DNA from: Afipia sp.
GTDB lineage: Bacteria; Pseudomonadota; Alphaproteobacteria; Rhizobiales; Xanthobacteraceae
Reading direction: 5' to 3'
DNA: 45,706 nucleotides
NCBI GenBank assembly: GCA_017474385.1
Contig: JAFVHU010000081.1
Location: forward strand, 1-45,706
A model generated the notes under the pieces. That model saw only the letters and a program-made list of their open reading frames with translations. It was not told where the DNA came from and searched no databases. The translations under genes and the position numbers were made by a program. Positions 38,601-45,706 of the stretch are shown here, in pieces (within the stretch, counting starts at the first letter, position 1; the number at the start of each line of letters is the position of its first letter).

Positions 38601-39734
38601 TCAGGCAGAAGCTGCCGCGCCTGCAAGCTGCTTTTTGATCTCCGTGCCGATGGCCCGATAAATCGCAGCGTGGGCGCCGTCCGGCTCGCTGTCGACGACC
38701 GGTGTCCCGGCGTCCGACGAGGTGCGGATCGACATGTGCAACGGGATTTCACCGAGAAACGGAACCTTGAGCCGCTCCGCCTCGTGCCGCGCGCCGCCAT
38801 GTCCGAAAATATCGGAGCGCGTGCCGCATTCGGGGCACTGGAAGTAACTCATGTTCTCAACGATGCCGAGCGTCGGGACGCTGACCTTGTCGAACATGGC
38901 TATGCCCCTCCGGGCATCGATCAAGGCGAGGTCCTGCGGTGTCGAAACAATCACGACGCCCCGCAGCGGCACCTGCTGGGCAAGCGTCAACTGCGCGTCC
39001 CCCGTTCCGGGCGGCATGTCCACCACCAGCACGTCGAGTTCACCCCAGGCGACGTCCCACAGCATTTGCCGGATCGCAGACATGACCATCGGTCCTCGCC
39101 AGACCATCGCGGTCTCTTCCTCAACCAGAAAACCGATCGACATCAGCGGCAGCCCGAAGCGGACGATCGGGATCATCTTCTTGGCGTCGTTCAACGTCGG
39201 CTTTTCGCGGACCCCGGTTAGACGCGGAACCGAAGGCCCATAGATGTCGGCATCGAGCAGCCCCACCCGCAAACCGAGATCGCGCAGCGCCAAGGCGAGA
39301 TTGAGCGCCGTGGTCGATTTACCGACACCGCCCTTGCCGGACGCCACCGCGATGATGGAGGCGATACCGGGAATGGCGGCCTGCTTGCCCATAGGAGAAT
39401 CCGCCGGCGCACCTTGAGGCCGATGCTGTGCAACAGGCTTTACACCGTGCGAATGCTGGTGTGGCGCCGGAGCCGCCGCGGCGCCGGGTTTGCGCTCGGC
39501 GGTCAATGCAACCATAGCGGTCGTCACACCCGGAAGCGCCCGAACCGCAGCCTCAGCCTTGGCGCGAACTTCTTCCCATGCCCGCGCCTCATTGGCGTCG
39601 ACATTGATCGAGAAGAAAACCTTGCCGTCCGAGGCCATAATTTCGGAGAGCACCTTGGCATCGGTGAGCGGCACGCCACGCGGCGATGCCACGGCGCGAA
39701 GCGCTGCAAGAACCTGGGCTTTGTCGACTGCCAC
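38601..39734 (-). CDS. Mrp/ApbC-type Fe-S cluster carrier ATPase
   Basis: 377-residue MRP/NBP35-family P-loop ATPase. An N-terminal MIP18/DUF59 domain (residues 1-80) is followed by a His/Ala/Pro-rich linker (PHQHSHGVKP), deviant Walker A SGKGGVGKST (132-141), Walker B VLVVDMPPGTGD and the cluster-binding pair Cys300-x2-Cys303 in YFQCPECG. It delivers Fe-S clusters to apoproteins in the cytoplasm. Divergent from the beta-hydroxyacid dehydrogenase over 166 bp. Confidence 0.92.
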   Translation of the reverse strand: MAVDKAQVLAALRAVASPRGVPLTDAKVLSEIMASDGKVFFSINVDANEARAWEEVRAKAEAAVRALPGVTTAMVALTAERKPGAAAAPAPHQHSHGVKPVAQHRPQGAPADSPMGKQAAIPGIASIIAVASGKGGVGKSTTALNLALALRDLGLRVGLLDADIYGPSVPRLTGVREKPTLNDAKKMIPIVRFGLPLMSIGFLVEEETAMVWRGPMVMSAIRQMLWDVAWGELDVLVVDMPPGTGDAQLTLAQQVPLRGVVIVSTPQDLALIDARRGIAMFDKVSVPTLGIVENMSYFQCPECGTRSDIFGHGGARHEAERLKVPFLGEIPLHMSIRTSSDAGTPVVDSEPDGAHAAIYRAIGTEIKKQLAGAAASA

Positions 39735-39900
39735 AACACATCTCCCGGCATCAGCCCCGGGGGCCGCCGTACGTGGCCTTCATACGCGCGTCACCTGTGC
39801 CGTCAACGGCCTTGCAAGGCCGTCCATCATTCGCATAGCTGTCGCCATCCCACATGCCGGGAAATCCGGCCGAACACACCAGCAATCCAAAGAGCAAGAT

Positions 39901-40770
39901 ATGGCAAAAGTCGCATTTCTCGGCCTCGGCGTCATGGGATTCCCCATGGCGGGACACCTCGCCGCCAAGGGCGGCCATGAGGTGACCGTGTACAATCGCA
40001 CCGCCGCTAAATCGAAAGCATGGGCCGAGAAATTCGGCGGCCGCGCCGCCGCGACACCGAAGGCCGCGGCCGAAGGTCAGGATTTCGTGATGGCCTGCGT
40101 CGGCAACGACGACGACCTGCGTGCCGTGACCATCGGCGCCGATGGAGCGTTTTCGGGCATGAAGTCCGGTGCCGTTTTTGTCGACCACACCACGGCATCG
40201 GCCGAGGTGGCCCGGCAACTTGATGCCGAGGCCACCAAGCGCGGATTCCAGTTTATCGACGCGCCGGTTTCCGGTGGTCAGGCAGGCGCGGAAAACGGCG
40301 TGCTGACGGTCATGTGTGGCGGCGCCGAAACCGCCTACAAGCAAGCAGAGCCCGTGATCGCGTCATACGCCCGGATGTGCAAATTGCTCGGCCCCGCCGG
40401 CTCCGGTCAGCTCACCAAAATGGTCAACCAGATTTGCATTGCGGGTCTCGTCGAAGGGTTGTCGGAGGGACTTCATTTCGCCAAGAAAGCCGGGCTCGAC
40501 GTTGGGGCGGTGATCGACACCATCTCGAAGGGCGCCGCACAATCCTGGCAGATGGAAAACCGCTACAAGACCATGAACGAAGGCAAGTTCAATTTCGGCT
40601 TCGCCGTTGAATGGATGCGCAAAGACCTTTCGATCTGTCTCGCGGAAGCTCGCCGCAACGGTGCGAGCCTGCCGGTGACCGCACTGGTCGATAATTTCTA
40701 CGCTGAGGTCGAGGAAATGGGCGGCAAGCGCTGGGATACGTCGAGCCTGCTGGCACGGCTACAGCGGTAA
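39901..40770 (+). CDS. NAD(P)-dependent beta-hydroxyacid dehydrogenase
   Basis: 289-residue enzyme of the 3-hydroxyisobutyrate dehydrogenase family. Nucleotide-binding FLGLGVMGFPMAGHL is at the N-terminus, the substrate loop is DAPVSGGQAGAENG and the catalytic lysine is in GSGQLTKMVNQI. Substrate may be 3-hydroxyisobutyrate, tartronate semialdehyde or succinic semialdehyde; sequence does not decide. ATG 39901 gives the family N-terminus; an open frame extending upstream to 39490 is opposite Mrp and is not used. It ends in a strong terminator. Confidence 0.9.
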   Translation: MAKVAFLGLGVMGFPMAGHLAAKGGHEVTVYNRTAAKSKAWAEKFGGRAAATPKAAAEGQDFVMACVGNDDDLRAVTIGADGAFSGMKSGAVFVDHTTASAEVARQLDAEATKRGFQFIDAPVSGGQAGAENGVLTVMCGGAETAYKQAEPVIASYARMCKLLGPAGSGQLTKMVNQICIAGLVEGLSEGLHFAKKAGLDVGAVIDTISKGAAQSWQMENRYKTMNEGKFNFGFAVEWMRKDLSICLAEARRNGASLPVTALVDNFYAEVEEMGGKRWDTSSLLARLQR

Positions 40771-40798
40771 CAATCCGTCCACCTGGCGCGACAAACGA

Positions 40799-40833
40799 GG
40801 CGGCGCGGTATCCCGTGCCGCCTTTCTTCTTTT
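40799..40833 (+). terminator. Rho-independent terminator after the dehydrogenase gene
   Basis: GGCGGCGCGG pairs with CCGTGCCGCC (one G-T wobble) around a TATC loop, followed by TTTCTTCTTTT. It starts 28 bp after the stop codon. Confidence 0.85.
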
Positions 40834-40886
40834 CAATTTTGACAGGCGTGAACAGACCATCCTGAAGTACCGAAATTCATACTTTC

Positions 40887-40923
40887 TTAACCCGATTAAA
40901 TTGACCTTTAAGCCACCTCTTAA
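40887..40923. promoter_or_regulatory. Clustered TTAA boxes upstream of the histidine kinase
   Basis: TTAACC at 40887-40892, TTAA at 40896-40899 and TTAA at 40920-40923, in the spacer before the kinase gene. The first pair is spaced 5 bases apart, where a CtrA site has 7, so the match is partial. The region is AT-rich against its surroundings and probably contains the kinase promoter. Confidence 0.35.
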
Positions 40924-41009
40924 TGATTTAGCGCCAGAAATAGCGAGCAGCAGCATGCGCGCTTGGCCCAGCGCAGCATTGGTAATTGTTCGGGATTTGT
41001 CGCGTAAAA

Positions 41010-42605
41010 ATGAGTGAGTCCGCCGACAAAAAAGAACTCTCCGCGACATCGGCGGAAACACCGGCGCGCAGCCGCCGGGCGGCTTCGCAGCGCGTGCGCG
41101 AAGCCCGTGACCGTCTGACGTCGACCAGCGGAACGCGGCCAGCCTTCGATCATGAATTGTTGCGGCAATATGCGCAGACCCGCATCTCGGCCTCGCTGGT
41201 CGTCATTCTCCTCGTGGTCTCGACCGGCATCCTGGCAAGTTTCTGGATTCCTGCCGTCGCCGCCGTGATCTGGACCGCCGGAATTCTCGCGATCCACGGC
41301 ATCGTTATTCGCTTCTGCTCAAAGTTTCTCGCCATTACATCCTCGTCGCCTGCGATCACGCGCAAGTGGCGCATGCGGTTTGTGGGACTGGATCTGCTTT
41401 ACGGATTGGCCTGGACTCTCGTCCTGATCCATCCGTCAGGCATCGATGTCGTCTCAAACACGCTGATGCTGTTCGTCATGCTGCTGGTCATTGCCGTATC
41501 GAGCATGCTGGCGGCAAGCCTGCCGATTGCGGCTTTTGCGGCGACCGTTCCGGTATCAGCGGCAATCGCAGTGAACTTCATTCTTCGCGGAACCTTCGAC
41601 GATTACATCCTTGCAGCACTCGCGGTGACCGCGGAAGGCTATTTCGCCCTGCTGGCTCATCGTCTGCATTCGACCACGCTTGCGACGCTCGAAGCTCGCG
41701 CCGAGAAAGATGCGCTGATCGGCGAACTCGAACAGGCCAAGGCTATCTCCGACGAGGCACGCTACCGGGCAGAATCCGCCAACGTTTCGAAGTCGCGCTT
41801 TCTCGCCCAGATGAGTCACGAATTGCGCACACCGCTCAACGCCATTCTCGGATTTTCCGAAGTCATGAAGAGCGAGATTTTCGGGGCGCATGCCGTCGAG
41901 GTTTACAAGGATTACTCCGCCGACATCCACAACTCCGGCGTCCACCTCCTGAACCTCATCAATGAAATTCTCGATCTGTCGCGTATCGAGGCCGGGCGCT
42001 ACGAACTCAATGAAGAGCCTGTCTCGCTGGTGCATGTCGTCGCAGATTGTCACCACCTGCTGAAGCTGCGCGCGTCGAGCCGCGGCATTACGATTCATGA
42101 AGTTTTCGAACAGGACATGCCGAAGCTGTGGGGCGACGAGCGCGCCACACGGCAGGTCGTGCTCAACCTGTTGTCGAACTCGATCAAGTTCACGCCACAG
42201 GGCGGCGAGATCTGGCTCAAGGTCGGCTGGACTGCATCAGGCGGACAATATCTCAGCGTCAAGGATACCGGCTCCGGCATCGCCGAAGATGAGATTCCGA
42301 TTGTACTGGCGTCATTCGGCCAGGGGTCGAACTCGATCAAATCCGCTGAACAGGGCGCCGGCCTCGGTCTGCCGATCGCCAAAAGCCTGATCGACATGCA
42401 TGGCGGCACGTTCACGCTCAAGTCGACCCTGCGAGTCGGCACGGAAGTAATCGTCACCTATCCGCCGGAGCGTGTGATGACGGCTCTGGCGCCGATGCGT
42501 GAGGATTCCCCGCCGCTCCAGCCCGACAGGTCGCCAGAAGGGTTGACCGGGGATCGGAGCCGTCCGCGTTACAAGCCGATCATGAATGCAGGAACCGGCT
42601 TGTAG
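41010..42605 (+). CDS. Orphan membrane sensor histidine kinase
   Basis: 531-residue kinase. A charged N-terminal stretch of about 45 residues is followed by roughly six hydrophobic spans (about 50-220), a short coiled linker (EARAEKDALIGELEQAKAIS), the HisKA domain with phospho-acceptor His270 in QMSHELRTPLNAILGFSE, and HATPase_c with N-box LNLLSNSIKF, G1 DTGSGIAEDE and G2 GAGLGLPIAKS. The HisKA region resembles the DivJ/PleC/PdhS group of alphaproteobacteria. No PAS domain, receiver domain or neighbouring response regulator. ATG 41010 is preferred to TTG 40986. Signal unknown. Confidence 0.9.
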   Translation: MSESADKKELSATSAETPARSRRAASQRVREARDRLTSTSGTRPAFDHELLRQYAQTRISASLVVILLVVSTGILASFWIPAVAAVIWTAGILAIHGIVIRFCSKFLAITSSSPAITRKWRMRFVGLDLLYGLAWTLVLIHPSGIDVVSNTLMLFVMLLVIAVSSMLAASLPIAAFAATVPVSAAIAVNFILRGTFDDYILAALAVTAEGYFALLAHRLHSTTLATLEARAEKDALIGELEQAKAISDEARYRAESANVSKSRFLAQMSHELRTPLNAILGFSEVMKSEIFGAHAVEVYKDYSADIHNSGVHLLNLINEILDLSRIEAGRYELNEEPVSLVHVVADCHHLLKLRASSRGITIHEVFEQDMPKLWGDERATRQVVLNLLSNSIKFTPQGGEIWLKVGWTASGGQYLSVKDTGSGIAEDEIPIVLASFGQGSNSIKSAEQGAGLGLPIAKSLIDMHGGTFTLKSTLRVGTEVIVTYPPERVMTALAPMREDSPPLQPDRSPEGLTGDRSRPRYKPIMNAGTGL

Positions 42606-42647
42606 AACATCTTGCGCGAGCGATGAAAATGTCCATCAGTACAAATC

Positions 42648-42860
42648 ATGAAACAAGAAACGCCTTGCATCGCCGTCTGCTTCATCGATCCGAAGAGCAA
42701 GCTCTGCCTTGGCTGCGGGCGTACCCTCCCCGAGATCGCGCGCTGGCACAAAATGGACAGCAACGAACGGCTCGACGTCATGGCGACGCTGCATCAGCGC
42801 ATGCTGGACGCCGGGCTTCAGATTCCCGCGCCGCGCCCCGAGCGTCAGGCGAATTCCTGA
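42648..42860 (+). CDS. DUF1289 small cysteine-rich protein
   Basis: 70-residue protein with the DUF1289 pattern C-x3-C-x8-C-x2-C (Cys7, Cys11, Cys20, Cys23), then GRTLPEIARWH. Four cysteines suggest a metal or Fe-S site; function unknown. It lies 42 bp after the histidine kinase and 16 bp before the protease gene, so it may be part of a three-gene run. Confidence 0.88.
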   Translation: MKQETPCIAVCFIDPKSKLCLGCGRTLPEIARWHKMDSNERLDVMATLHQRMLDAGLQIPAPRPERQANS

Positions 42861-42876
42861 GCGCGGCAGGTGCCGC

Positions 42877-43392
42877 ATGATGCGCGCCTTCACGATTCTC
42901 GCCGTGGTGGTCTCGGCCGTCGGCTTTCTGCTGTCGATGTCGCATCCCGTGGCGTTCGCCAGCATGAAGGGTGCTTTGATCCGCGCCACGGACCAGACTC
43001 TGAATGCAAAGCCGGCACGCGCTGTTGAAATTGCCCGAAGCGACAGCGGCGAATTTTCCCTACGCGCGAAAATCAATGGATTCAGCACGCCGATGGTGAT
43101 CGATACCGGCGCCACTTCGGTTGTCCTGACCTATGAAACTGCGAAGGCCGCCGGTCTGCCGCTCGAGTTGCTGGATTACAGTGTGGATGTCGAGACTGCC
43201 GGCGGACGCGTACGTGCTGCGCGTCTGACCCTCGATCGTCTATCGGTCGGCAAATTGGTGGAACGCTCGGTGCCGGCGCTGGTGGTGCCGCGCGGGCAGA
43301 TGAAATCCAACCTGCTCGGCATGAGCTTTCTGAATCGGCTGGAAAGCTGGGAAGTCCGGCCGGACAAGGTGATGCTGCGCGGTTATCCGTAG
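42877..43392 (+). CDS. Retropepsin-like clan AA aspartic protease
   Basis: 171-residue protein (TIGR02281-type). One N-terminal hydrophobic segment (about 4-22) acts as signal anchor. The single-lobe aspartic protease core has VIDTGATSVVLT with catalytic Asp76 and a second hydrophobic-Gly element LLGMSFLNRLESWEV. Retropepsin-like enzymes of this type work as homodimers in the periplasm; the substrate is unknown. ATG 42877 follows AGGTG; the open frame to 42709 overlaps the DUF1289 gene in another frame and is not used. Converges with dusA, 7 bp apart. Confidence 0.86.
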   Translation: MMRAFTILAVVVSAVGFLLSMSHPVAFASMKGALIRATDQTLNAKPARAVEIARSDSGEFSLRAKINGFSTPMVIDTGATSVVLTYETAKAAGLPLELLDYSVDVETAGGRVRAARLTLDRLSVGKLVERSVPALVVPRGQMKSNLLGMSFLNRLESWEVRPDKVMLRGYP

Positions 43393-43399
43393 TTCAATC

Positions 43400-44395
43400 T
43401 CAAGCCGCGATGAGCGCAGCGGAACGCGGTTCGACAATCTTGAGCGCCTCGCGCAACGCCGCGGTGCCCGCACCCGGCTTGGTGCAGACTTCCGCAAGAT
43501 AACGTCGAAACGCCCGCGCACCCGGCACGCCATGAAACGCGCCGACCAGATGCCGCGTGATCGAATGCAGCCGCGTGCCAGCCGCAAGCTCGCGTTCTAT
43601 GTACGGCATCAACGCTTCGATGGCGTCATGCATCGTCGCGTGCGGCGCGGCTTCGCCGAATAATTCCGGATCGACACTCAGCAACCGCCACGGCTCCTGA
43701 TAGGCCGCACGTCCGAGCATCGCTCCATCCACATGATCGAGATGCTGCTTCGCGGCCGCGATCGTGACGATGCCGCCGTTGATGATGACCGGCACGTTCG
43801 GTAGCGTCGTCTTCAGGCGATAGACCCGGTCATAGTCGAGCGGTGGGATGTCGCGGTTTTCTTTCGGCGACAATCCGTTAAGCCATGCCTTGCGCGCGTG
43901 AACGACCAGTGCATCGGCGCCTGCGGCGATCACGGCGTGGCTCAGCGTATCCAACGCAACTTCAGGATCCTGATCGTCGATGCCGATGCGGCACTTCACT
44001 GTGACAGGAATTTTCACAGCCTGTTTCATCGCCGCAACGCATTCCGCAACGAGCTGCGGCTCCGCCATCAGGCACGCGCCGAAATTTCCACCCTTTACGC
44101 GATCAGACGGACAACCGACGTTCATGTTGATCTCGTCGTAGCCGAAGCCCTCACCGATCCGCGCGGCTTCCGCGAGATCGCGCGGGTTCGACCCGCCGAG
44201 TTGAAGCGCGACGGGATGCTCGGTGGCATCGAATCCCAGCAGGCGCTGGCGATCGCCGTGAATGATCGCGCCCGTGGTCACCATCTCGGTATAGAGCCGG
44301 GCACGCCGCGACAGCAGCCGGTGAAATACCCGGCAGTGGGTATCCGACCAGTCCATCATGGGCGCCACAGAAAAGCGATAGCCTTGATATTTCAA
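43400..44395 (-). CDS. dusA: tRNA-dihydrouridine synthase A
   Basis: 331-residue FMN enzyme reducing uridines in the tRNA D-loop. Motifs are the N-terminal VAPMMDWSD (residues 10-18), ALQLGGSNP, NMNVGCPSDRV with catalytic Cys95, KGGNFGACLM and VIINGGI. The start is TTG 44395 with AGGG 7 nt upstream; no ATG gives the conserved N-terminus. The first nine residues before VAPMMDW are the part that varies when mobile elements insert at this locus. An integrase remnant begins 134 bp upstream on the opposite strand. Confidence 0.92.
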   Translation of the reverse strand: MKYQGYRFSVAPMMDWSDTHCRVFHRLLSRRARLYTEMVTTGAIIHGDRQRLLGFDATEHPVALQLGGSNPRDLAEAARIGEGFGYDEINMNVGCPSDRVKGGNFGACLMAEPQLVAECVAAMKQAVKIPVTVKCRIGIDDQDPEVALDTLSHAVIAAGADALVVHARKAWLNGLSPKENRDIPPLDYDRVYRLKTTLPNVPVIINGGIVTIAAAKQHLDHVDGAMLGRAAYQEPWRLLSVDPELFGEAAPHATMHDAIEALMPYIERELAAGTRLHSITRHLVGAFHGVPGARAFRRYLAEVCTKPGAGTAALREALKIVEPRSAALIAA

Positions 44396-44433
44396 ACGTT
44401 TACCCTATGCTCTCAAAGGGATGAAGCAAGAAC

Positions 44434-44526
44434 GTGTGCACACCAAACTAGCCTAAATTGCACACGTTTGTACCCGTTTTGACCTCTCGGTGCACACATA
44501 GCGCACATGAAAACCGGAGTGCACAC
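44434..44526. repeat. Four TGCACAC repeats between dusA and the integrase remnant
   Basis: TGCACAC occurs at 44437, 44459, 44491 and 44520; the first lies in the perfect palindrome GTGTGCACAC (44434-44443). Spacings are 22, 32 and 29 bp. All lie between the dusA start and the GTG of the integrase remnant and are in the same orientation. Recombinase arm-type or regulator sites are plausible; inferred. Confidence 0.55.
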
Positions 44527-44528
44527 GC

Positions 44529-44615
44529 GTGGCGACCTTCACTCAACTGGCATCCGGCAACCGGCGCGTTCAAGTCCGGCGCAAGACCCGTTATGTGGCC
44601 GATACATTCCGAAGA
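44529..44615 (+). pseudogene. Remnant of a tyrosine recombinase (integrase) N-terminus
   Basis: From GTG 44529 the frame reads MATFTQLASGNRRVQVRRK, then YVADTFRR, the start of the SAM-like DNA-binding domain of many rhizobial site-specific integrases. Homology stops after about 29 residues; the rest of the open frame is merely the strand opposite an MFS fragment. No catalytic domain (Arg-His-Arg-Tyr) follows. A decayed integrase beside dusA fits a former genomic island or prophage edge. The short length limits confidence. Confidence 0.55.
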
Positions 44616-44658
44616 CCGCGCGGATATTCTCCGAGGCGTGTGAGATGGCGAAATTCGC

Positions 44659-45090
44659 TTACTCTGCCGCCGAGGTGGTTTGAGAGCCGAGGCGATCCGC
44701 CCGTGGTAAAAAAAGTAGTGCCACAAGAGCGGCCAGGCTCAAAAGCGATGAAACCACGACCACTCCCCTACCCATCGGTTCAATTAGCAATCCAAATCCA
44801 AGAGGCGCCTGCGCGATGCGCGATGGAGCTCCGATGATGCCGAGCGGATAGGTATAATTTTTCGGACCAAAGATCGCCAACGGCAGAGTGCCCCGCACGA
44901 TTGTGAGAATGCCATTACCAGCGCCATGGAGCAGCGCAAACGCCGCCGCGGCCCCACCTCCGAAGATTCCAATGATGCAGGCTCCGATCGGATGCGTGAT
45001 GCAGGCGAGCCGCGTCGAGAACAATGGGTGAAACCTGCTCAGAGTGCTTGCCTCCAGAACGCGCGCTGCCACCTGCGCATCACGCGCCCG
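44659..45090 (-). pseudogene. C-terminal fragment of an MFS transporter
   Basis: About 140 residues beginning near AQVAARVLE and including FHPLFST, LLHGAGNGILTIVRGTLPLA and FGPKNYTYPLGIIGAPSRIAQA, ending naturally in SQTTSAAE and a stop. These are the last four or so spans of a major facilitator superfamily permease. No N-terminal two thirds or proper start is present upstream, where similarity ends at about 45090, so the gene is 5'-truncated. Substrate unknown. It is adjacent to the integrase remnant on the opposite strand. Confidence 0.7.
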
Positions 45091-45539
45091 CTTTGTCCAA
45101 ATTCTTCAAAACGAGGACACGATTACAGCTCGCACTTTTGAATTCTGTATTCTGATCGCGACACGTACCAGCAAAACGATCGGTATCCGTAGCTGTCAAT
45201 CAAGCTCCTGCTCCGAAAGCAGACGAAGGAACTTGGATAGCGGTTCGCACGCTTCGCGACGTCAGGGCCAAGATGCGAAACATTGAGCGCGCTCCGATGA
45301 AGAGAGCCGTGATCTTGAACGCACCGGAAGCTTTTTTCATGCGACCGATACCTAAAAGTCGTGCGGATATTGCCGCCATTCTTGAGTCTGGATGAAGGGA
45401 CGCCGCTAACAACGTCATGCCAAGCGCGCGGCTTTTTTGCGGAGCTGATCGCGAGAACTGCGGTAGATTGCTCGCCTCTTTGCGAGGCAAGGCGCTGAAA
45501 GCCTCGCCAGTTCGTCATTGATGGCGAAATTACATCAAG
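45091..45539. other. Non-coding or unrecognised stretch between gene remnants
   Basis: 449 bp without a gene I can support. Lower G+C and more stop codons than the rest of the window. A 60-odd-codon open stretch on + (about 45160-45397) and a 140-codon frame on - (45123-45545) show no recognisable motif. A short hairpin GCCTC/GAGGC is at 45474-45488. Best read as decayed sequence. Confidence 0.5.
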
Positions 45540-45706
45540 CTCCATCTACGCTATCGGGCTGCGGCTCGGCGTGTTCGCCAACCGCGGCAACACCGCCAAC
45601 TACCGCAATGTGCTGGGCATCAGCGCGGCAAACCCCGGGCTCGACATCAATGACATCGTGCCGGGTGAGCGCCGGGAGCGATCGAAGTACGGCTTCTACG
45701 TCAACG
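45540..45706 (+). pseudogene. Internal fragment of an OprB-type carbohydrate porin (partial)
   Basis: From about 45540 the + frame reads SIYAIGLRLGVFANRGNTA, followed by NYRNVLGIS, NPGLDIND and SKYGFYVN to the window edge. This resembles the middle of outer-membrane carbohydrate-selective porins (OprB family), including the conserved KYGF turn. No start codon, signal peptide or N-terminal half lies upstream; an in-frame TGA is at about 45496 and the sequence before it is unrelated. Either a 5'-truncated gene or a fragment; the 3' part is outside the window. Confidence 0.55.

Noticed and set aside
39490-39900. N-terminal extension of the beta-hydroxyacid dehydrogenase
   Set aside because: Opposite the Mrp gene; the Rossmann motif requires the N-terminus at 39901.
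44448-44726. 92-codon open frame on - upstream of dusA
   Set aside because: No motif; it crosses the integrase remnant and the TGCACAC repeats and has poor start context.
45123-45545. 140-codon open frame on - near the right edge
   Set aside because: Translation rich in Ser/Arg without recognisable domains; overlaps sequence that looks decayed on both strands.

Overview
The window reads as chromosome of an alphaproteobacterium of the Nitrobacteraceae/Bradyrhizobiaceae group (Afipia, Nitrobacter, Rhodopseudomonas, Bradyrhizobium relatives). This is inferred from the AcpXL very-long-chain fatty acid (VLCFA) cluster for lipid A, the high G+C coding sequence, the pairing of an Atm1-type exporter with psd and pssA, class II DAHP synthase, DUF2865 and DUF2059 proteins, and TTAACC motifs typical of the class. 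No species call is possible from sequence alone. About 44 kb is dense, ordinary chromosome; the last ~1.3 kb is a patch of gene remnants.

Layout. 59-5368 (+): acpXL, fabZ-like, fabF2, fabF1, an MDR-family reductase and an LpxXL-like acyltransferase. Together these make the 27-hydroxyoctacosanoyl-type chain and load it onto lipid A. 5369-12065 (-): an orphan PotF-like binding protein, a class I aminotransferase with a rhodanese, and two tandem Kup potassium transporters. 12219-13855 (-): motAB. 14103-17922 (-): pssA, psd and an Atm1-type ABC exporter; pssA and psd are consecutive steps of phosphatidylethanolamine synthesis. 18143-18748 (+): a LOG protein. 18765-22818 (-): a VOC protein, then a tightly coupled group cysS, a 37-residue membrane protein, a GNAT and cimA. 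23109-24676 (+): two exported proteins of unknown function. 24679-31197 (-): nadE, dgkA, class II DAHP synthase, glutathione reductase, a DUF2059 protein and rpiA. 31360-33800 (+): gph, a PEGA-like lipoprotein, moaA. 34036-38438: a TakPQM-type TRAP transporter whose permease genes (+) converge on two paralogous binding-protein genes (-). 38601-43392: Mrp/ApbC, a beta-hydroxyacid dehydrogenase, an orphan membrane histidine kinase, a DUF1289 protein and a retropepsin-like protease. 43400-44395 (-): dusA. 44396-45706: an integrase N-terminal remnant beside the dusA start, a truncated MFS gene and an internal porin fragment.

Most striking observations. (1) A dispersed repeat of about 164 bp occurs twice (15041-15203 and 30338-30502). 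It is two consecutive long hairpins whose arms differ between copies by compensatory changes; one copy supplies the rpiA stop codon. (2) FabF2 has lost the catalytic Cys and one His of ketosynthases and carries a chain-length-factor-like motif next to an intact FabF1, suggesting a KS/CLF-like pair for VLCFA. (3) A 37-residue single-span membrane protein is coupled by start/stop overlap to cysS. (4) The dusA 5' end, a known insertion hot spot, is bordered by recombination debris. I saw no CRISPR array, tRNA, rRNA, intact transposase or defence locus, and nothing I can call with confidence a wholly new multi-gene system.
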